From Clarkia xantiana subsp. parviflora (taxonomy: Eukaryota > Streptophyta > Magnoliopsida > Myrtales > Onagraceae), in the NCBI GenBank assembly GCA_036873135.1, contig JAPTYO010000011.1, forward strand, positions 9,880,747 to 9,944,746: a stretch of 64,000 nucleotides of DNA, in the 5' to 3' direction. Shown one piece after another: positions 34,712 to 46,739 of this stretch (the first letter of the stretch is position 1; every line of letters starts with the position of its first letter). The position numbers and the translations under genes are program-made. The notes beneath the pieces were generated by a model. That model was not told the origin of the DNA. It saw only the letters and a program-made list of their open reading frames with translations, and made no database searches.

Positions 34712-35006
34712 CTAAAGTTTTCCAATGAGACCCTTGACTTGGTGGACTAAGCACGGGTCGAGCCTAGGCTAGGTATGACCCTGGTTACGGTCGCCTAGGT
34801 TCGGCGACCCTAACCAGGGTCGAACCCAGCCTAAGGTATGACCATAACTAGGTCAATTGAGACATATGATCAGACTGGGCCTAGTCGATCTTAAGTTTTA
34901 ATTGACATAGTTAGGGTCAGGACCAAGGCATCCACAATCAGGGTCATACCCAACCTAAGCTCGAGACGACTACGTCCACCAAGTCAAGAGTTCAAAACTT
35001 TAAGTG
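34712..35006. repeat. Foldback element
   Basis: Perfect 15-bp arms CTTGACTTGGTGGAC (34733-34747) and its complement (34974-34988), with a matching TAAAGTTTT further out on each side. Inside, 34777-34821 forms a hairpin of two 19-nt arms with one mismatch and a 7-nt loop. No duplication was identified. Confidence 0.6.
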
Positions 35007-36624
35007 GACTTTCAACTTTAATTTTAGGATTAAACTTATAAAACAATCAAACACCAATGAGGTGGCTATTTCATGAAAAATTTAACTGCTCACTAACATA
35101 TTCATAAAAAAAACATGTATCTACTTGAATATATATGAGTACATGACTCGAATATGTTACACTAAAAGATTTAATGACCTTTAATATCTTTTCAAGTTGA
35201 GTACTCTTATACATATATGTCTCTTCCTTCACCACACATTTCAGCAAATACTTTATAGTATCAAGAAATATTAAATGTTGGGGAAAAAGTTCAGATCTTT
35301 TTGTACAAGAGAGAGAGAGAGAACAGCTTGCATTGCCCAGATTCAGAAAGTATCAATTTTCTTTCTTTTTTTTCCAGCTTGTGATTTATATTCAGAATGA
35401 AATCGAAAGCTCAGTGGGTTGCAACTATTTTTACCCAATTTTATTTTTATTTTTTTTGGGGTTCCGTAACAGAGCTCCCATAGCTCTCAAAATTTTGCAG
35501 GGGACTAATTTGTATTGTTTGTAAAACCAGTATTATTAAATAAGACATGAACTCAACTGTTGGCATTAATTATCACTCACTATATGATTTTTCTCTCGAA
35601 CCAATTGTATCTCCAACTACTCCGTCATCCCAAGTCTTCTTGCATTTTTGAAGCTTTAAGAGCAATTAATACATACGACAAAGCTAAACGTATATATATA
35701 TATATGGAGCTTTTTATACATCAATCAATTCTGAACCGCAATAGTTAATCGAATTCATAGATATAATATTATACTAATCAATAGTCTTAATTAGCTAGGG
35801 CCAAGTTAATAATAGTGCAATGACACATAAGTTCAGCGTGGAATTAGATAAGCCACATAATAAAAATCAATATGATTTGTGTATGTATAATCCCAGATTT
35901 ATAAGCAAGGTGCGGCTAAATACTATTAACTTCAGTACTCACTTAGCAGGAGCTGCATACAGGCTTATGCTTAATTATTATTATCACATAAAACTTTATT
36001 ATGTAAACTAAGGTCAGTGCATGCATTGTATTTGCGGTGATCACATATATATAAAATTGCATGGAATCTGTTTCACACACGTTTAAGAAATGATATATTG
36101 GTCATTTCCAAATTCTGAGGGTCACAATGTTAGTTTTTTTTTCTTAACATATTCAACATTTTAGTGAAAAGCCAACCGGCCCAATATGATGATACTAGTC
36201 GTACAATAGGAAGCTCAATGTTATAATTATAACTAATTTTTATACGTTCAATCAACTAAATCTTAAACTCAAAATTATGAAAATTAGGTGCTGTTTAACA
36301 TTAATGAAACTAAGATTTATATTCAAATAATTCAAGCAAACATTTATTTTGTATGGACTAATACTGTACAGATAAAAATAACACTCAAACCTCACAATAA
36401 AGAGAGAATCAATGCGCCATGGCCCTCTAAAGAAAAACACCTACAGGCCAACCTCATTTCACCATCTGTCATCTCATCAATCAATAACACGTCGACTCGA
36501 ACGTACGGATCATTCTATCTCATCTAACCCCATTTTTATGTGCAGACCACAGTAATTTCCACGTGAAATGACGATCGAAACTCATATGAAAAGGCACTTC
36601 GAAACCCATGTAATGTTTTGTTTC
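35007..36624. other. AT-rich downstream flank of the DREB gene
   Basis: No supported gene. On the minus strand, AAAATAAATG (36340-36350) is a possible polyadenylation signal for the DREB gene, about 280 bp after its stop. A 28-codon ORF at 35397-35483 (MKSKAQWVATIFTQF...) has a hydrophobic, signal-like centre but no recognisable family. Confidence 0.5.
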
Positions 36625-37263
36625 CTAGTAATCCCATAGCAAACCATCGAAGCCGTTTTCTATGCAACATGTCTGGTCAGAAACATATTCATGGTTGTTG
36701 TCGTAACCAACTTCCGAATGATGATTAGTCCATGGATACCAATACGGGTCGAACCCGTATTCTACGGACTCGTTGAAGAACACGAAGTCCTCCGAGTCGG
36801 CATACGACGCCGCCCCGAGCCTCGGCAACTCGACAATCTCCCCCAACTCGTCGGGCCCTTCAACTTGGGTTTCACTCATTGACGGGGCAGAAGACGGGGC
36901 CTCGGGCTGACCCGCCACCATTTGGGCAGCCTTGAGGGCGGCTGCTTGAATATCTCGCGGGGCGAGAGAGGCGGGGCGGGGCAGGGAGGCGGCGAGCTCG
37001 GGGAAGTTGAGTATGGCGGAGCTGCCTTTGATGCTTGAAGCAGCCAAGTCATGGGCTCGGGCTGCCATTTCGGGGGTCGGGAAGGTTCCGAGCCATATCC
37101 GGGATTTCTTACGTGGCTCACGGATCTCGGAAACCCATTTGCCCCAGTTCCTCATTCGTACGCCCCGATAGACCGGGTGGTTACTTGACAGGTCGCGAAC
37201 CCGCTTCGTCTTTTTAGGGTGCGATGAGTCCGATTCGGAATGAAGGTTCTGATCAATATTCAT
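36625..37263 (-). CDS. AP2/ERF transcription factor, DREB A-4-like
   Basis: Intronless gene of 212 codons. A basic stretch (PKKTKRVRD, residues 16-24) can serve as nuclear signal. The AP2 domain spans about residues 31-88: [20 protein letters not shown], then [20 protein letters not shown] and SAILNFPEL. Val44 and Glu49 are the V14/E19 pair typical of DREB-type DNA contact, so binding to DRE/CRT (CCGAC) elements is expected from the family. The [20 protein letters not shown] block after the domain and the C-terminal LLWDY tail fit subgroup A-4 (TINY/ERF034-039-like); the tail resembles an LWSY-type activation motif. An acidic region lies at 130-170. No lesion is seen. It is the only intact-looking host gene here, flanked by MITEs and not inside the TE nests. 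The exact orthologue cannot be named. Confidence 0.93.
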   Translation of the reverse strand: MNIDQNLHSESDSSHPKKTKRVRDLSSNHPVYRGVRMRNWGKWVSEIREPRKKSRIWLGTFPTPEMAARAHDLAASSIKGSSAILNFPELAASLPRPASLAPRDIQAAALKAAQMVAGQPEAPSSAPSMSETQVEGPDELGEIVELPRLGAASYADSEDFVFFNESVEYGFDPYWYPWTNHHSEVGYDNNHEYVSDQTCCIENGFDGLLWDY

Positions 37264-37487
37264 AATGCTTCTAAGACCAAAACCCTAGGGAATGTATTTT
37301 GATGGTAATACTGGGGTTATACAATCTTGGAAGGTGGAGAGGATCAGAAAGACTAATAATATTGAAGGTATAGAAAATGAGAGAGTTGAGAAGAAAGTGA
37401 GCTGCTACCTGTTTGGATGGCAAGAAAAATCAATTAAGCACAAAGTCTTTGTTGAATCATTTCTCAATAATAACACCAATAACAAGA

Positions 37488-37500
37488 GGCTTTTATAAGG
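37488..37500 (-). promoter_or_regulatory. TATA box of the DREB gene
   Basis: The minus strand reads CCTTATAAAAGCC, about 230 bp upstream of the ATG, so a transcript start near 37460 and a 5' UTR of about 200 nt are expected. Confidence 0.6.
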
Positions 37501-38168
37501 TATTATATTTATTACTTAAAGAAGGAAGGGAAGTGCCCACAAAAGAGATGCGAAGGACTAAGTAAAGGAAAGAGAGGAGAAATTAATTAATTATTATTTT
37601 ATTTTTTGCCAAATGAGGAAACTAATTATTTTGCAACAATTAAATTGTTGAATATGTGGCGATTTTTTGTTTTGTTATTATTTTTTTGGGTGATTTTTGT
37701 TCTTATGTCTAGGTTCGATCGACATCTATCTATTTATAAATTGGTAGGGAAACTCTTTTAAAACAATAAATATTTGCTAGTTAGGCTAATATAAAATAAT
37801 GGGTGTACTATACATTATTTGTAAAAAGATGTGCATGTATATTATAGTTTAAATTTTAGTAATATATATTATACTTTCATAGAAAAATAAGTTTTGATGA
37901 ACATTTTATAAGTTTTACATCATGTACCATCCGAAATTATGCCGCTTCTCTTTGTAAGTGAGTAACTAATTTTCTAAAAGTTGGTCATATATTCATTCAT
38001 GTAAACGGAACCAATCTTTCCGTACCACTTAGAAATGGTATATTCATCACTTTAATCAAATCATTTTAATTAATGAATCTACTAAGAATCGTGTTATATT
38101 ATATATATATATAATGTTTAAATCATCAACTAAAATTAGAAAGAATCAATTAATGAATCAGCTAGGGA
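37501..38168. other. DREB upstream region
   Basis: AT-rich DNA without a gene. I searched by eye for CCGAC and found none here. It ends at the hAT-like MITE target duplication (38161-38168). Confidence 0.5.
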
Positions 38169-38673
38169 TAGAGTATAAACGAGTCAAGCTACTCGTGGCC
38201 TACTCGGGATCAACTTGGACAAAACTCGAATCCGGCTCGAAAAAATTCGAGCCGAGCTCATGTCGAGCTTTCTTGTATGCCGAGTCGAGCTCGAGCTTGA
38301 TAATGCTCGGCTTGAGTTACTCGCGAGCCTAAACGGGTTTCGAGTTCGAGTGCATAAGTCGAATCGAGTCGAGCTTGATTCTTATAATTATTCTTATTTA
38401 ATAATAATTAATTATTATATAAGAAAATCGAGTTCGAGTTTAGTCGAGTCGAGCTTGATTTTTTAGTTATGAGAAGTATTAATTTGTTGTGATATATAAT
38501 TGACTAACAAGCCGAGTCGAGCCGATTTCGATTATGCCGAGCTTGGATTCTAGTCGAGTTCGAGTTTCAAAATTAGAGCTTGACCGAGTTCGAACTCGAA
38601 TTCAAGCTTGGAAAATACTAATCGAGTCGAGCTTGACAGATACTCGGCTCGACTCGTCTCGTTTACACCTCTA
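38169..38673. mobile_element. hAT-like MITE
   Basis: A perfect 8-bp duplication GCTAGGGA (38161-38168 and 38674-38681) flanks inverted ends TAGAGTATAAACGAG and TAGAGGTGTAAACGAG. The 505-bp interior is rich in GAGTCGAGC and GAGTTCGAG motifs and encodes nothing credible. An 8-bp duplication is typical of hAT elements. Confidence 0.85.
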
Positions 38674-38801
38674 GCTAGGGATATCCCAAAAAAAAGTTAG
38701 GATGCAAATCCTCCTAAAGTTTAAGTTGAAGACTTGTTAGGCCCGAGTTGTCATTTGGGTATAACAAGTTATTTTGCATTTTTTTTGTACAACACGTTTG
38801 A

Positions 38802-39350
38802 TGTTGGATCCCTAACTAGACGGAGAGTCGGGTCCTTGTATAGATGTGGGTACGTGTCTCGGGTCGCCTGGTATATCGGGTCTTCGCACGCGTCAGGAAG
38901 TGTACGTCTCCGGATACCTGCACGAGGAGTATTATCGCACACCACGTAGAGGGGGGGGGGGGGGAGGGGTCGAGTGCGATGAACCCTCTCCGAAGCTTAA
39001 ATTAGAATTGTAGAGAGAGAAAGCTTAGAGAGAGGTCAGAGCTTCCTCGTCAACTTATTTATGAAATGGGTGAGTGGATTCCCTTAAATAGGAGCTCCTA
39101 ATCCCGAACTCGGTTTTGAACGGTCTAACGCCGGTTTAGTGTAAAATACGAACCGGGCGTAGACGGGAGTAAAGTTGACATCGGGAAGATCCAACAGTGT
39201 AGTGTGTACGTAAGGGTTGGTGTGTCGTCGGGAGGAACAATCCGGACCACACCGGGATATTGCGACAATCCTGGGTGGTCAAGGTTGTCGGGAAAATCCA
39301 GGGGTCCAGATTGTTAGACAATCCGGACCCGGTCCGGATTGCGATGACAA
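38802..39350 (-). repeat. Truncated G2-type LTR fragment
   Basis: Starts TGTTGGATCCCTAACTAGACGG like the G2 LTRs and follows them to about 39345, where it breaks off inside the U3 palindrome region. There is no partner and no clear duplication. It contains a palindrome with arms CAATCCGGACC around one base near 39328-39350. The sequence from 39351 to 39831 is AT-rich with nothing recognised. Confidence 0.75.
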
Positions 39351-40278
39351 TATTTTAGTAATATCTATAGATTAGAGGGATAAGTAATTCGACTCATTCG
39401 CATCCAGAAATCTTATTTTATTTTTTATTAACTATCATACTTTATAACAACATATTTTACTTAAAGATTCGAAGATTTTTCCACGATACTCTGATTTAAA
39501 CATATTATTTCATGTGAAAATATATGTGAAGAGTTTTTCCGATAACGTATTTTTCATATACTTTACTATACGTACACTTAATTTTAAAAGGTAATTAAGA
39601 ATATAACATCTAAATTACTTTAATATATATTAACTTAAGATAAATTTATGCACATAAATCAATTTAATAAATATCATAACATATATTAAATTTACGATAA
39701 ACTTCCCAAAACGCACAAAATATAAATCTGATTGATTAAATTAGAAAATGATACATGGTGTAGTCGACAATTCTGAATGTTTAAAATCAATTTTAAAGAT
39801 TATGACACCATATGCGTATACATGTGTCATGTGTTGGCATTTGTTGAATGGGCCGCCGTAATAGGAGCCCTTTAATATAAGCCCAACATCCTATGGATTA
39901 ATTGGGTAATGTCAGATTAGGGGTTTTGGGTTAGGCCTAAATCTCAATTGACATGAGAGGCCCAAAATTGGGCCTCCCTTTTACTCACATAGGCCGGCCG
40001 AAATAATGCTTTAGGGTTGAGGTGATTTTTGCCCACCTCCTCTATAAATAGAGAGTGTCAGAGGTTTATTTAGGGTTAACCACTTTACTCATTTATGTTG
40101 AGACAAAAGAAATCCCTCCTCCCTAGAGCAAGTTTCGATCGAACCCTTTACATCAAGGAGGTGCCAAATTGCTTCAAGCAATCATCCCGGAGATCCATCA
40201 TGCCGATGAATTGAAAGAGGCTTGGCTGTTGAGACAATTCCGTGTAGGTGATGCCTTAACAAGAATCCTTACAGGAGT

Positions 40279-40878
40279 TGTTGGATCCCAAACTAGACGG
40301 AGAGTCGGGTCCTTGTATAGATACGGGTATGTGTCTCGGGTCACCTGGTATGTCGGGTCTTCGCACACGTCAGGGAGTGTACGTCTCCAAATACCTGCAC
40401 GAGGGGTATTATCGCACACCACGTAGAGGGGGGGTGGAGTGCGATGAACCCTATCCAAAGCTTAAAGTAGAATTGTAGAGTGAGAAAGCTTAGAGAGAGG
40501 TCAGAGCTTCCTCGTCAACTTAATTGTGAAATGGGTGAGTGGATTCCCTTAAATAGGAACTCCTAAACCCGAACTCGGTTTTGAACAGTCCGACGCCGGT
40601 TTAATGTAAAATGCGAACCGGGCATAGACGGGAGTAAAGCTGACATCGGGAAGGTCCGTACGTGTAGTGTGTACGTAAGGGTTTGCGTGTCGTCGGGAGG
40701 AACGATCCGGACCACACCAGGATATCACGATAATCCGGGGTGGTCCGGGTTGTCGGGACAATCTGGACCCGGTTGGGATTGTTAGACAATCTGGACGAGG
40801 TTTTAGCCTGGGACGCGTACGCGCGCGTACCGGGCTTTTTTAAACTCGAGGGTATATAATTCGAAGCCGTTGGTGGGT
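40279..40878 (-). repeat. G2 3' LTR, incomplete
   Basis: Matches the right LTR from TGTTGGATCCC to GCCGTTGGTGGG, but the last 66 bp (the element's U3 start) are replaced by a GTGGGCGCGTGG repeat. No polypurine tract was found beside it, so this end was deleted or rearranged. Confidence 0.7.
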
Positions 40879-41417
40879 GCGTGGGCGCGTGGGCGCGTGG
40901 GCCTTGATGTTACGCGTCCCTTTTTTTTTTTTTTCTAAACGGGAGTGGTTGTATCTGCCGACATGGTTAGTGCAGCAAGAATACGCGTATGACATATGTA
41001 TGCATAATAACGCTAGTCTATACATGCAATCATGGGTATGAATGCTAACATGTAAGCGAACATGGTATATGCGCGTACGTGCATCGGCGCGTGATGTGTA
41101 ATATCACGAAATTAAATCATGTAAGTATGGGCATATATATATGCGATGACATGGGTATAAGTATACGTATGCCGGGGTTGTAATAATAAACACGTGATAT
41201 GGAAATGCAAACGCGTGTGTATAGACCTGCATATATACGTGCGTATATGTAAACACGTGTGAGTGTTATGGAATTCTCCCAAAAGAGTTAGAAGAAATAT
41301 TGAGAGGGAAGGATATTACCCATAGGCATATATAAGGGAGTGTATGTAAACATCTCCACCCTTTGTCTCCATATTCTAGAGTTGTCTTCTCCCTTTCTTG
41401 AAGACTAAGTGACTCAT
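40879..41417. other. Rearranged G2 interior, (CGTAYGTA)-like sequence
   Basis: No gene. Rich in short TACGCG, CGTGCGTAT and ACATG alternations. Similar alternating sequence recurs at 43740-43960, beyond the TRIM-like element, so the two may once have been continuous or closely linked. Confidence 0.4.
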
Positions 41418-43126
41418 GTCACGGGATTGGAGCTTTCCACGCTCCCACCAGAATACGCCTGCGGGGAATCCGGCACTCCCACGTCCGGATCAACCCTCTT
41501 CTCTCCCTATATCTGTTCTCAAAGCCCAACTCGCACTGCGCATACGGACGGAACGGGTCGTGGTTAGGGGTCTTTGCTCCGGAGAGCAGCTTAACTGGTT
41601 TTCGGCCTGCCCTGGCCATCATCAGGAGAGCGGCATTAGCTCCCGAACCAGCAGGATCCCGAAGGATATGCAACGTCTTACCGATAACAACCAGGACATT
41701 GGAAACCAGTCATTGGCTTTCAAGCGACACCCTATGTATGGGGGGGGGGGGGGGGGGGAGGGGAGGAGGGAGAGATCCACATCCATCACGTCCTGGTTTG
41801 GCTTCTAACTACAACTCCCCCCTAAAGAGCTTTATATAACAAAACTCCCTTGGACGTAGTAGATGTTGGTGTGCTCCAACTAGCACCACTTTTCCAGACA
41901 CGTGACATTCTCCCCCACCCAACCAACGCAACGCCCTCGTTGCGCGAACGCGCTGCCTCCACGATATTCTGCAGCAGGGCACTTTACCACGCCATCAAAA
42001 TCTCTGCCTTCGTGAGTCGGTCTTTGTTGCTTTTTGCGTATTGTCCCCTCCTTCCTGAGAAGATCAACTTCCTCGCTATGTCTCGCATACGTTAGACACC
42101 GCTGGGTCTTCCAGGCCACCATTCCGTATCGGACTCCCCCAATGCGAGGCCCGTGGAAATACCTCCCCCTCCTCCCTGAGGTTAGACTTTCTCGTCTAAG
42201 AGATTTCCCACAATTGGGACGCTACTCAACAATGTTCCGATCAATACAAACAGTTTTCCCGCATAGTGTACACTTTCTTCCCTCCTCGTTAGACTCTTTT
42301 TCTTTAAGAACCGTAGCAGCCAATATGTGCACCTGACTACGCTCTTCTCTAGTGCATCCACTCCCCATGGTGGCAACGTCACCACACATCCTTGATCTCT
42401 CGGATTAAAGGCAACCCTCAGCGGTCATGTCTTCCGAGTTCACTAGAGTCCCACTAGCATTCCTCCCCACAAAACAATGCAACTCAACCTTGTTCATCGA
42501 ACAACTCCTCCATCAGACACCTTGTTCGCTAAGAGCGCGCTATCGATGGCTATCCTCGTGGTAAAGCATCTCGGGACAACCACGATCGTTCAGAGTCCGC
42601 AGCGTTTATATATATCTTCAATTATCCCGGACGAATGAGAACTTTGCTCTGATACCACTTGTCACGGGCTTGGAGCTTTCCACGCTCCCAGCGGAATACG
42701 CCCGCGGGGCATCCGGCACTCCCACGTCCGGATCAGCCCTCTTCTCTCCCAAGATCAGTTCTCGAAGCCCAACTCGCACTGCGCATACGGACGGAACGGG
42801 TCGTGGTTAGGGGTCTTTGCTCCGGAGAGAAGCTAAACTGGTTTTCGGTCTGCCCTGGCCATCATCAGGAGAGCGGCATTAGCTCCTGAACCAGCAGGAT
42901 CCCGAAGGATATGCAACGTCGTACCGATAACAACCAGGACATTGGAATCCAGTCATTGGCTTTCAAGCGACACCCCATGTATGGGGGGAGAGATCCACAT
43001 CCATCACGTCCTGGTTTGGCTTCCAACTACTACTCCCCCCTAAAGAGCTTTATATAACAAAACTCCCTTGGACGTAGTAGACGTTGGGTGTGCTCCAACT
43101 AGCACCGCTTTTCCAAGCACGTGACA
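41418..43126 (-). mobile_element. TRIM-like miniature LTR element in G2
   Basis: Direct repeats of 490 bp (41418-41907) and 467 bp (42660-43126) begin TGTCACGGG and end CACGTGACA. GCTCTGATACCA at 42646-42657 is an exact tRNA-iMet primer site on the minus strand, two bases from the right repeat. The 752-bp interior has no gag or pol, so the 1.7-kb element is a miniature LTR element. The length difference between repeats is largely a G run near 41740-41765. The flanks ACTCA and TTTAG do not match, so the duplication is lost or the end has moved. The repeats are long for a classic TRIM. Confidence 0.75.
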
Positions 43127-44226
43127 TTTAGCACCCAAGCCACTCACCCATACACATCCCTCCACCACCGGCCGGCCATCACCCATCGACGGGACCAGCT
43201 CGTGGCGGCGAGGCCAGCGGCGGCAGCAGGAAGGGCGACAGACGCGGCGGCGTACGGCGGGCGTACGTTGGTGAGATTTCCGGGGATTAAAACGGGCGTT
43301 CAACCTCGATTTTTGTGGTGATTCGGATTCTTGAAACCGATTAGAATCATTTCCAGGTATGATGGTGTCTTTGCTTGCATCAATTTGGCTAATCTTTGTC
43401 TTGATTGAAACTTAACTATTCATGCCCACCAAGTGTTTGATGAAATGCCTAGCATAGTTTAGCATAGCAAAAAGAGCATGAAAATGGTTAAGTGTTTTAA
43501 CACTAGTATGTATAGAGTAGGGATGTCACTTCCCATGTTGATTTTCACCCTTGATTGCTTGGGATGTTGTCATGATATGTATGTATATACTTGGTAGCAT
43601 AATGATGCTTGTAGCTATAGTCGAGTTTTATATCTCCCAAGGTATATATGTATGTATCCATATCCTACACATGTTAGACAACATATGCATATAGATATTA
43701 ATGCTATGGATATGTTTGTACTTATTACTTTAAACATTCGCCTTAGGCCATGTATGTGGGAGTAGAAGAATGTAAGCATACATAGGCGCGCATGAGCATG
43801 CATAGGTGTATGTAAGCATGTCATGTATAGACACATGTAGTCACGCGGGAACACGTGTTGGTGTATGCAAGCATATGTAGTCGCGCATGGGCGCACGTAG
43901 GTGTACGCGGGTATATAGGTGCACGTAGGCATACGTATTTGTGCATATGCATGTGTAGACCGTAAAAATGTTGTGACGAGGCCCTTACTGACATAGAGTT
44001 GCCCCCGTATAGAGGATGTTCTCTATGTAGTAGTTGAACACTAGGTTTGTAAGTATGATGTTGCCCCCGAGCAGGGGACGTTCATCGTATAATAATAGTT
44101 GTTGATGCGATGGATGTATGCGCGTGTGTTTAGTGGGTTGTTGTTGCATCCTTATAGGGGTCATAGGGTGAGGAGCTGGCGCGTCCATCATTAGGATTGC
44201 CTTCTCGTCTTGCGGGATTTATCAAT
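43127..44226 (+). promoter_or_regulatory. Probable 5' region of the G2 antisense gene
   Basis: A GC-rich segment (43150-43290, GGCCGGCC and GGCGGC motifs) ends near CAG|GTATGATGG at 43354-43365, which looks like a donor. T-rich intron-like sequence then runs to the start region at 44227. Two copies of a GTTGCCCCCG...GGGG...ACGTTC motif at about 43990-44095 are related to the G2 repeat region. The ORF at 43121-43321 is compositional. Confidence 0.35.
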
Positions 44227-46739
44227 ATGAGTAAGTTTCATATTCCTACTCCATTAGTTAGATACTGTTCTGTTTCGGACTCTGACTCCGAGTCGGAGGG
44301 TCCGAAGTCGTCTGGGCTGGAAACTGTGGAGGACATATATTCTTCTCCCGAGTCGGAGCCTCATTCGGAGTCAGGAGATCTACTCCAAACATTTGCTAGC
44401 AACATACTGGATCGCGACGACTATCAACGTTATGTTGATCGTTCTGGGCTTTGTCCCCTGGTAGAGGCGTTCTTTCCCTTCGACGTTGTTACTGATGCTG
44501 CTGCGGGAACACCTACTGTGCCTCCAGAGGAGTTTTCAGCCGTGTATACCTCCTAGATTCGAGAGGGTTTGCGCTTTCCTTATTGTCGGGACTTGCGTAG
44601 ATTTTGCCGCTACTACACGATTTATCCTCTTGATCTTGCAATCGTTGGCATACAGTATTAGGTTGCTTTCGAGTATTATGTCATGCAGTCATGGTATTAC
44701 TCGACTCTGCTTTTCCGCAGCTTTTTCCGGCTCCAGCGTTCGGACACGTCTGGCTTGTGTTCTATCTCTGTCCTCTGGCCTTTGATGAGGGGGACGATTT
44801 TGCTACCCATGTATTGGGGGAGGTGAAGTGGGATACTACCCTTCGCTTTGTAACTGTTGTTGACCGCCAAAAGGACATTGGAAGAAGCATTACTTCTTCA
44901 CTAACAACATGGGGACAACTTGGCTTATCATCCGTATTACCAACACGGATCACGTGCCAGCTTTTCGTGAGTTTTCCGAGTCGGAAAAAGCAAGGATGAA
45001 GATGATATATCGGGCACACAAGGCGCGAACATATAGGCCCTTGCCTCGCGTGACGGAGCGGGATTTGCGCAAGGCTGGGATTTGCACACCTCCTTCGGGA
45101 GGTCCTTCAGTATGTTATGAACCTTTATAACTTCATTGTGTTGTGATGTAGGGTGGTGTCATGGAAAAACTTTGCGCTTGCGGGCGGGTTCTGTGGGTGG
45201 TGCTGTTCCTCCCGTGCGGAGTGGTCGTACGGACGTTTCCGCCGTGCTCCAGGGCATGCAGCCTGGACGTGGGAAGGGAAACATGGGTAAGTTGCATTTT
45301 TGTAAGATCGCTTTTCTTGCCTATGTTAATGTTCTTGTTCTTATCTTGATTTGTTCTTTTTGGTAGGTCAGTCCCAGCCTGTGACCGAATGTGTTGTTGC
45401 TATTGCCGATACTCCACCTCGGTCCAAGGGAAGCGTCCCGACTCCGGGGTGCGGTCCTCGAGCGATCCCAAGCGCCCCAGGTGTGGCAGTGGCGAGGCGT
45501 TGAACACTCCTCTTAGCAGAGGGAAAGGAGTTGAAGGTCGGGCTCGCGCGCCTGCTATGTCTGCCCCCCGGTCGAGGGACCGGACATCGAAGGAGGAGCC
45601 TCCCTTCATAGGTATATTGCTTGATGCTGCGTTATTGTTATACTTGTCATATTTGGATCTTCTTATTTATCTTTTTGTATGTTCATAGGGGTTCCATCCC
45701 TTGCTGCACACACCCGTGCCGACTTGGTTTGTCTTGAAAAATGACACTATTGCTGGTGAGGAGTGTGCACCCTTTGCTGCTGGGGGGCCCCGTTTTTCCA
45801 AAGAGGCCAGTCTGACTACTCCCGAGGTAGGGGTGCATATCTTTCAGCGGATTATCCCTCATGTGGATCGAAGGGTTCGCCCTAGCGAACCTGAGGATGC
45901 GCAGTCATATGCTGAGGGTGCGCTGTCGTGTCTTGCGCCTGTGAGTATTCATCCTTACTCTTTTATAACTTGTATGTATGTTTGTTTTGGTTGTTACAAC
46001 TTGGTTTGTTGTTGATCTCTATGTTGCTCTTATAGGTTGCTATTCAGATGGCAAATCTTTCCTCTTTCGTGATTGAACTCACGGAGGAGAATAAGGCACT
46101 CCGGGAGAAGTGCGATATCACTTGTCGTGAGACGGAGAGTGCAAAGGAGAAAGCGCGCCTCTTGGGCTCGAAGGTCGCTGATTTGCAGAAGGAAAGTTCT
46201 TCCCGTCAGGCTCAAGTTGTTGCGCTCGAGTCTTATATTGATGCCCTTCAGAAGAAGGTTGTTGAGGATGGAGAGGCACATAGCCTTGCCTTGTAGGCTA
46301 TGAGGGAGGAGGCGCGTGATGATAGCAAGGCAGACAGTGTTGCAGAGTATAAGGCCTCCGAGTCTTATCGTGCCGATATCCGGGCAGGCGCGGACGAGAT
46401 GTTGTATGCCTCCATCGAGGGTCTTATTGAGCAGATATATGCCATTGCGCCCGATCTATGCTTTGATCAATTGGGTCTGTATGCCACCTTTTCTACTGGG
46501 CATATGGCTTCTTTGCGTCTTAGAGACAGGATTGTTCCTCTGCCTGCTGTAGTGGATGCCCCCGGATTGTTGAGGCGAATTCCCCTGAGGATGTCGAGGC
46601 TGATACTCGTGAATACGAGTTAGTGTTCAATGATGATGGTGAGCCGATTATAGTCCAGGGTACTCTTCTCGATGAGGTTGTTCCCGGGGCATGCGGAGAT
46701 GCCGTTGTTGGTGATGTTCCTGACGTGGCGTCGGGTTGA
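44227..46739 (+). pseudogene. G2 antisense gene (Transposase_28-like), decayed
   Basis: Starts ATGAGTAAG like its G3 counterpart. Homologous blocks in order: CPLVEAFFPFDVV, TPTVPPEEFSAVY, a stop at 44554, then IREGLRFPYCRDLRRFCRYY and the rest of the domain in changing frames. A conserved donor GCGCCT|GTGAGT lies near 45942. A coiled coil (MANLSSFVIELTEENKALRE) starts at 46048. It ends at TGA 46737 with a short VASG tail like G1 and G3. The intron positions match G1, but stops occur inside them. Confidence 0.75.

Noticed and set aside
35397..35483. 28-codon ORF with signal-peptide-like centre
   Set aside because: Too short, no family, AT-rich surroundings; kept only as a remark in the flank entry.
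41416..42889. Two similar ORFs (SRDWSFPRSHQNTPAGNP-type) starting at repeat ends
   Set aside because: They are the two LTR-like repeats of the TRIM element read in one frame; no coding evidence.
43121..43321. 66-codon ORF starting at the TRIM end
   Set aside because: Crosses the border of the TRIM-like element and is Ala-rich by composition.
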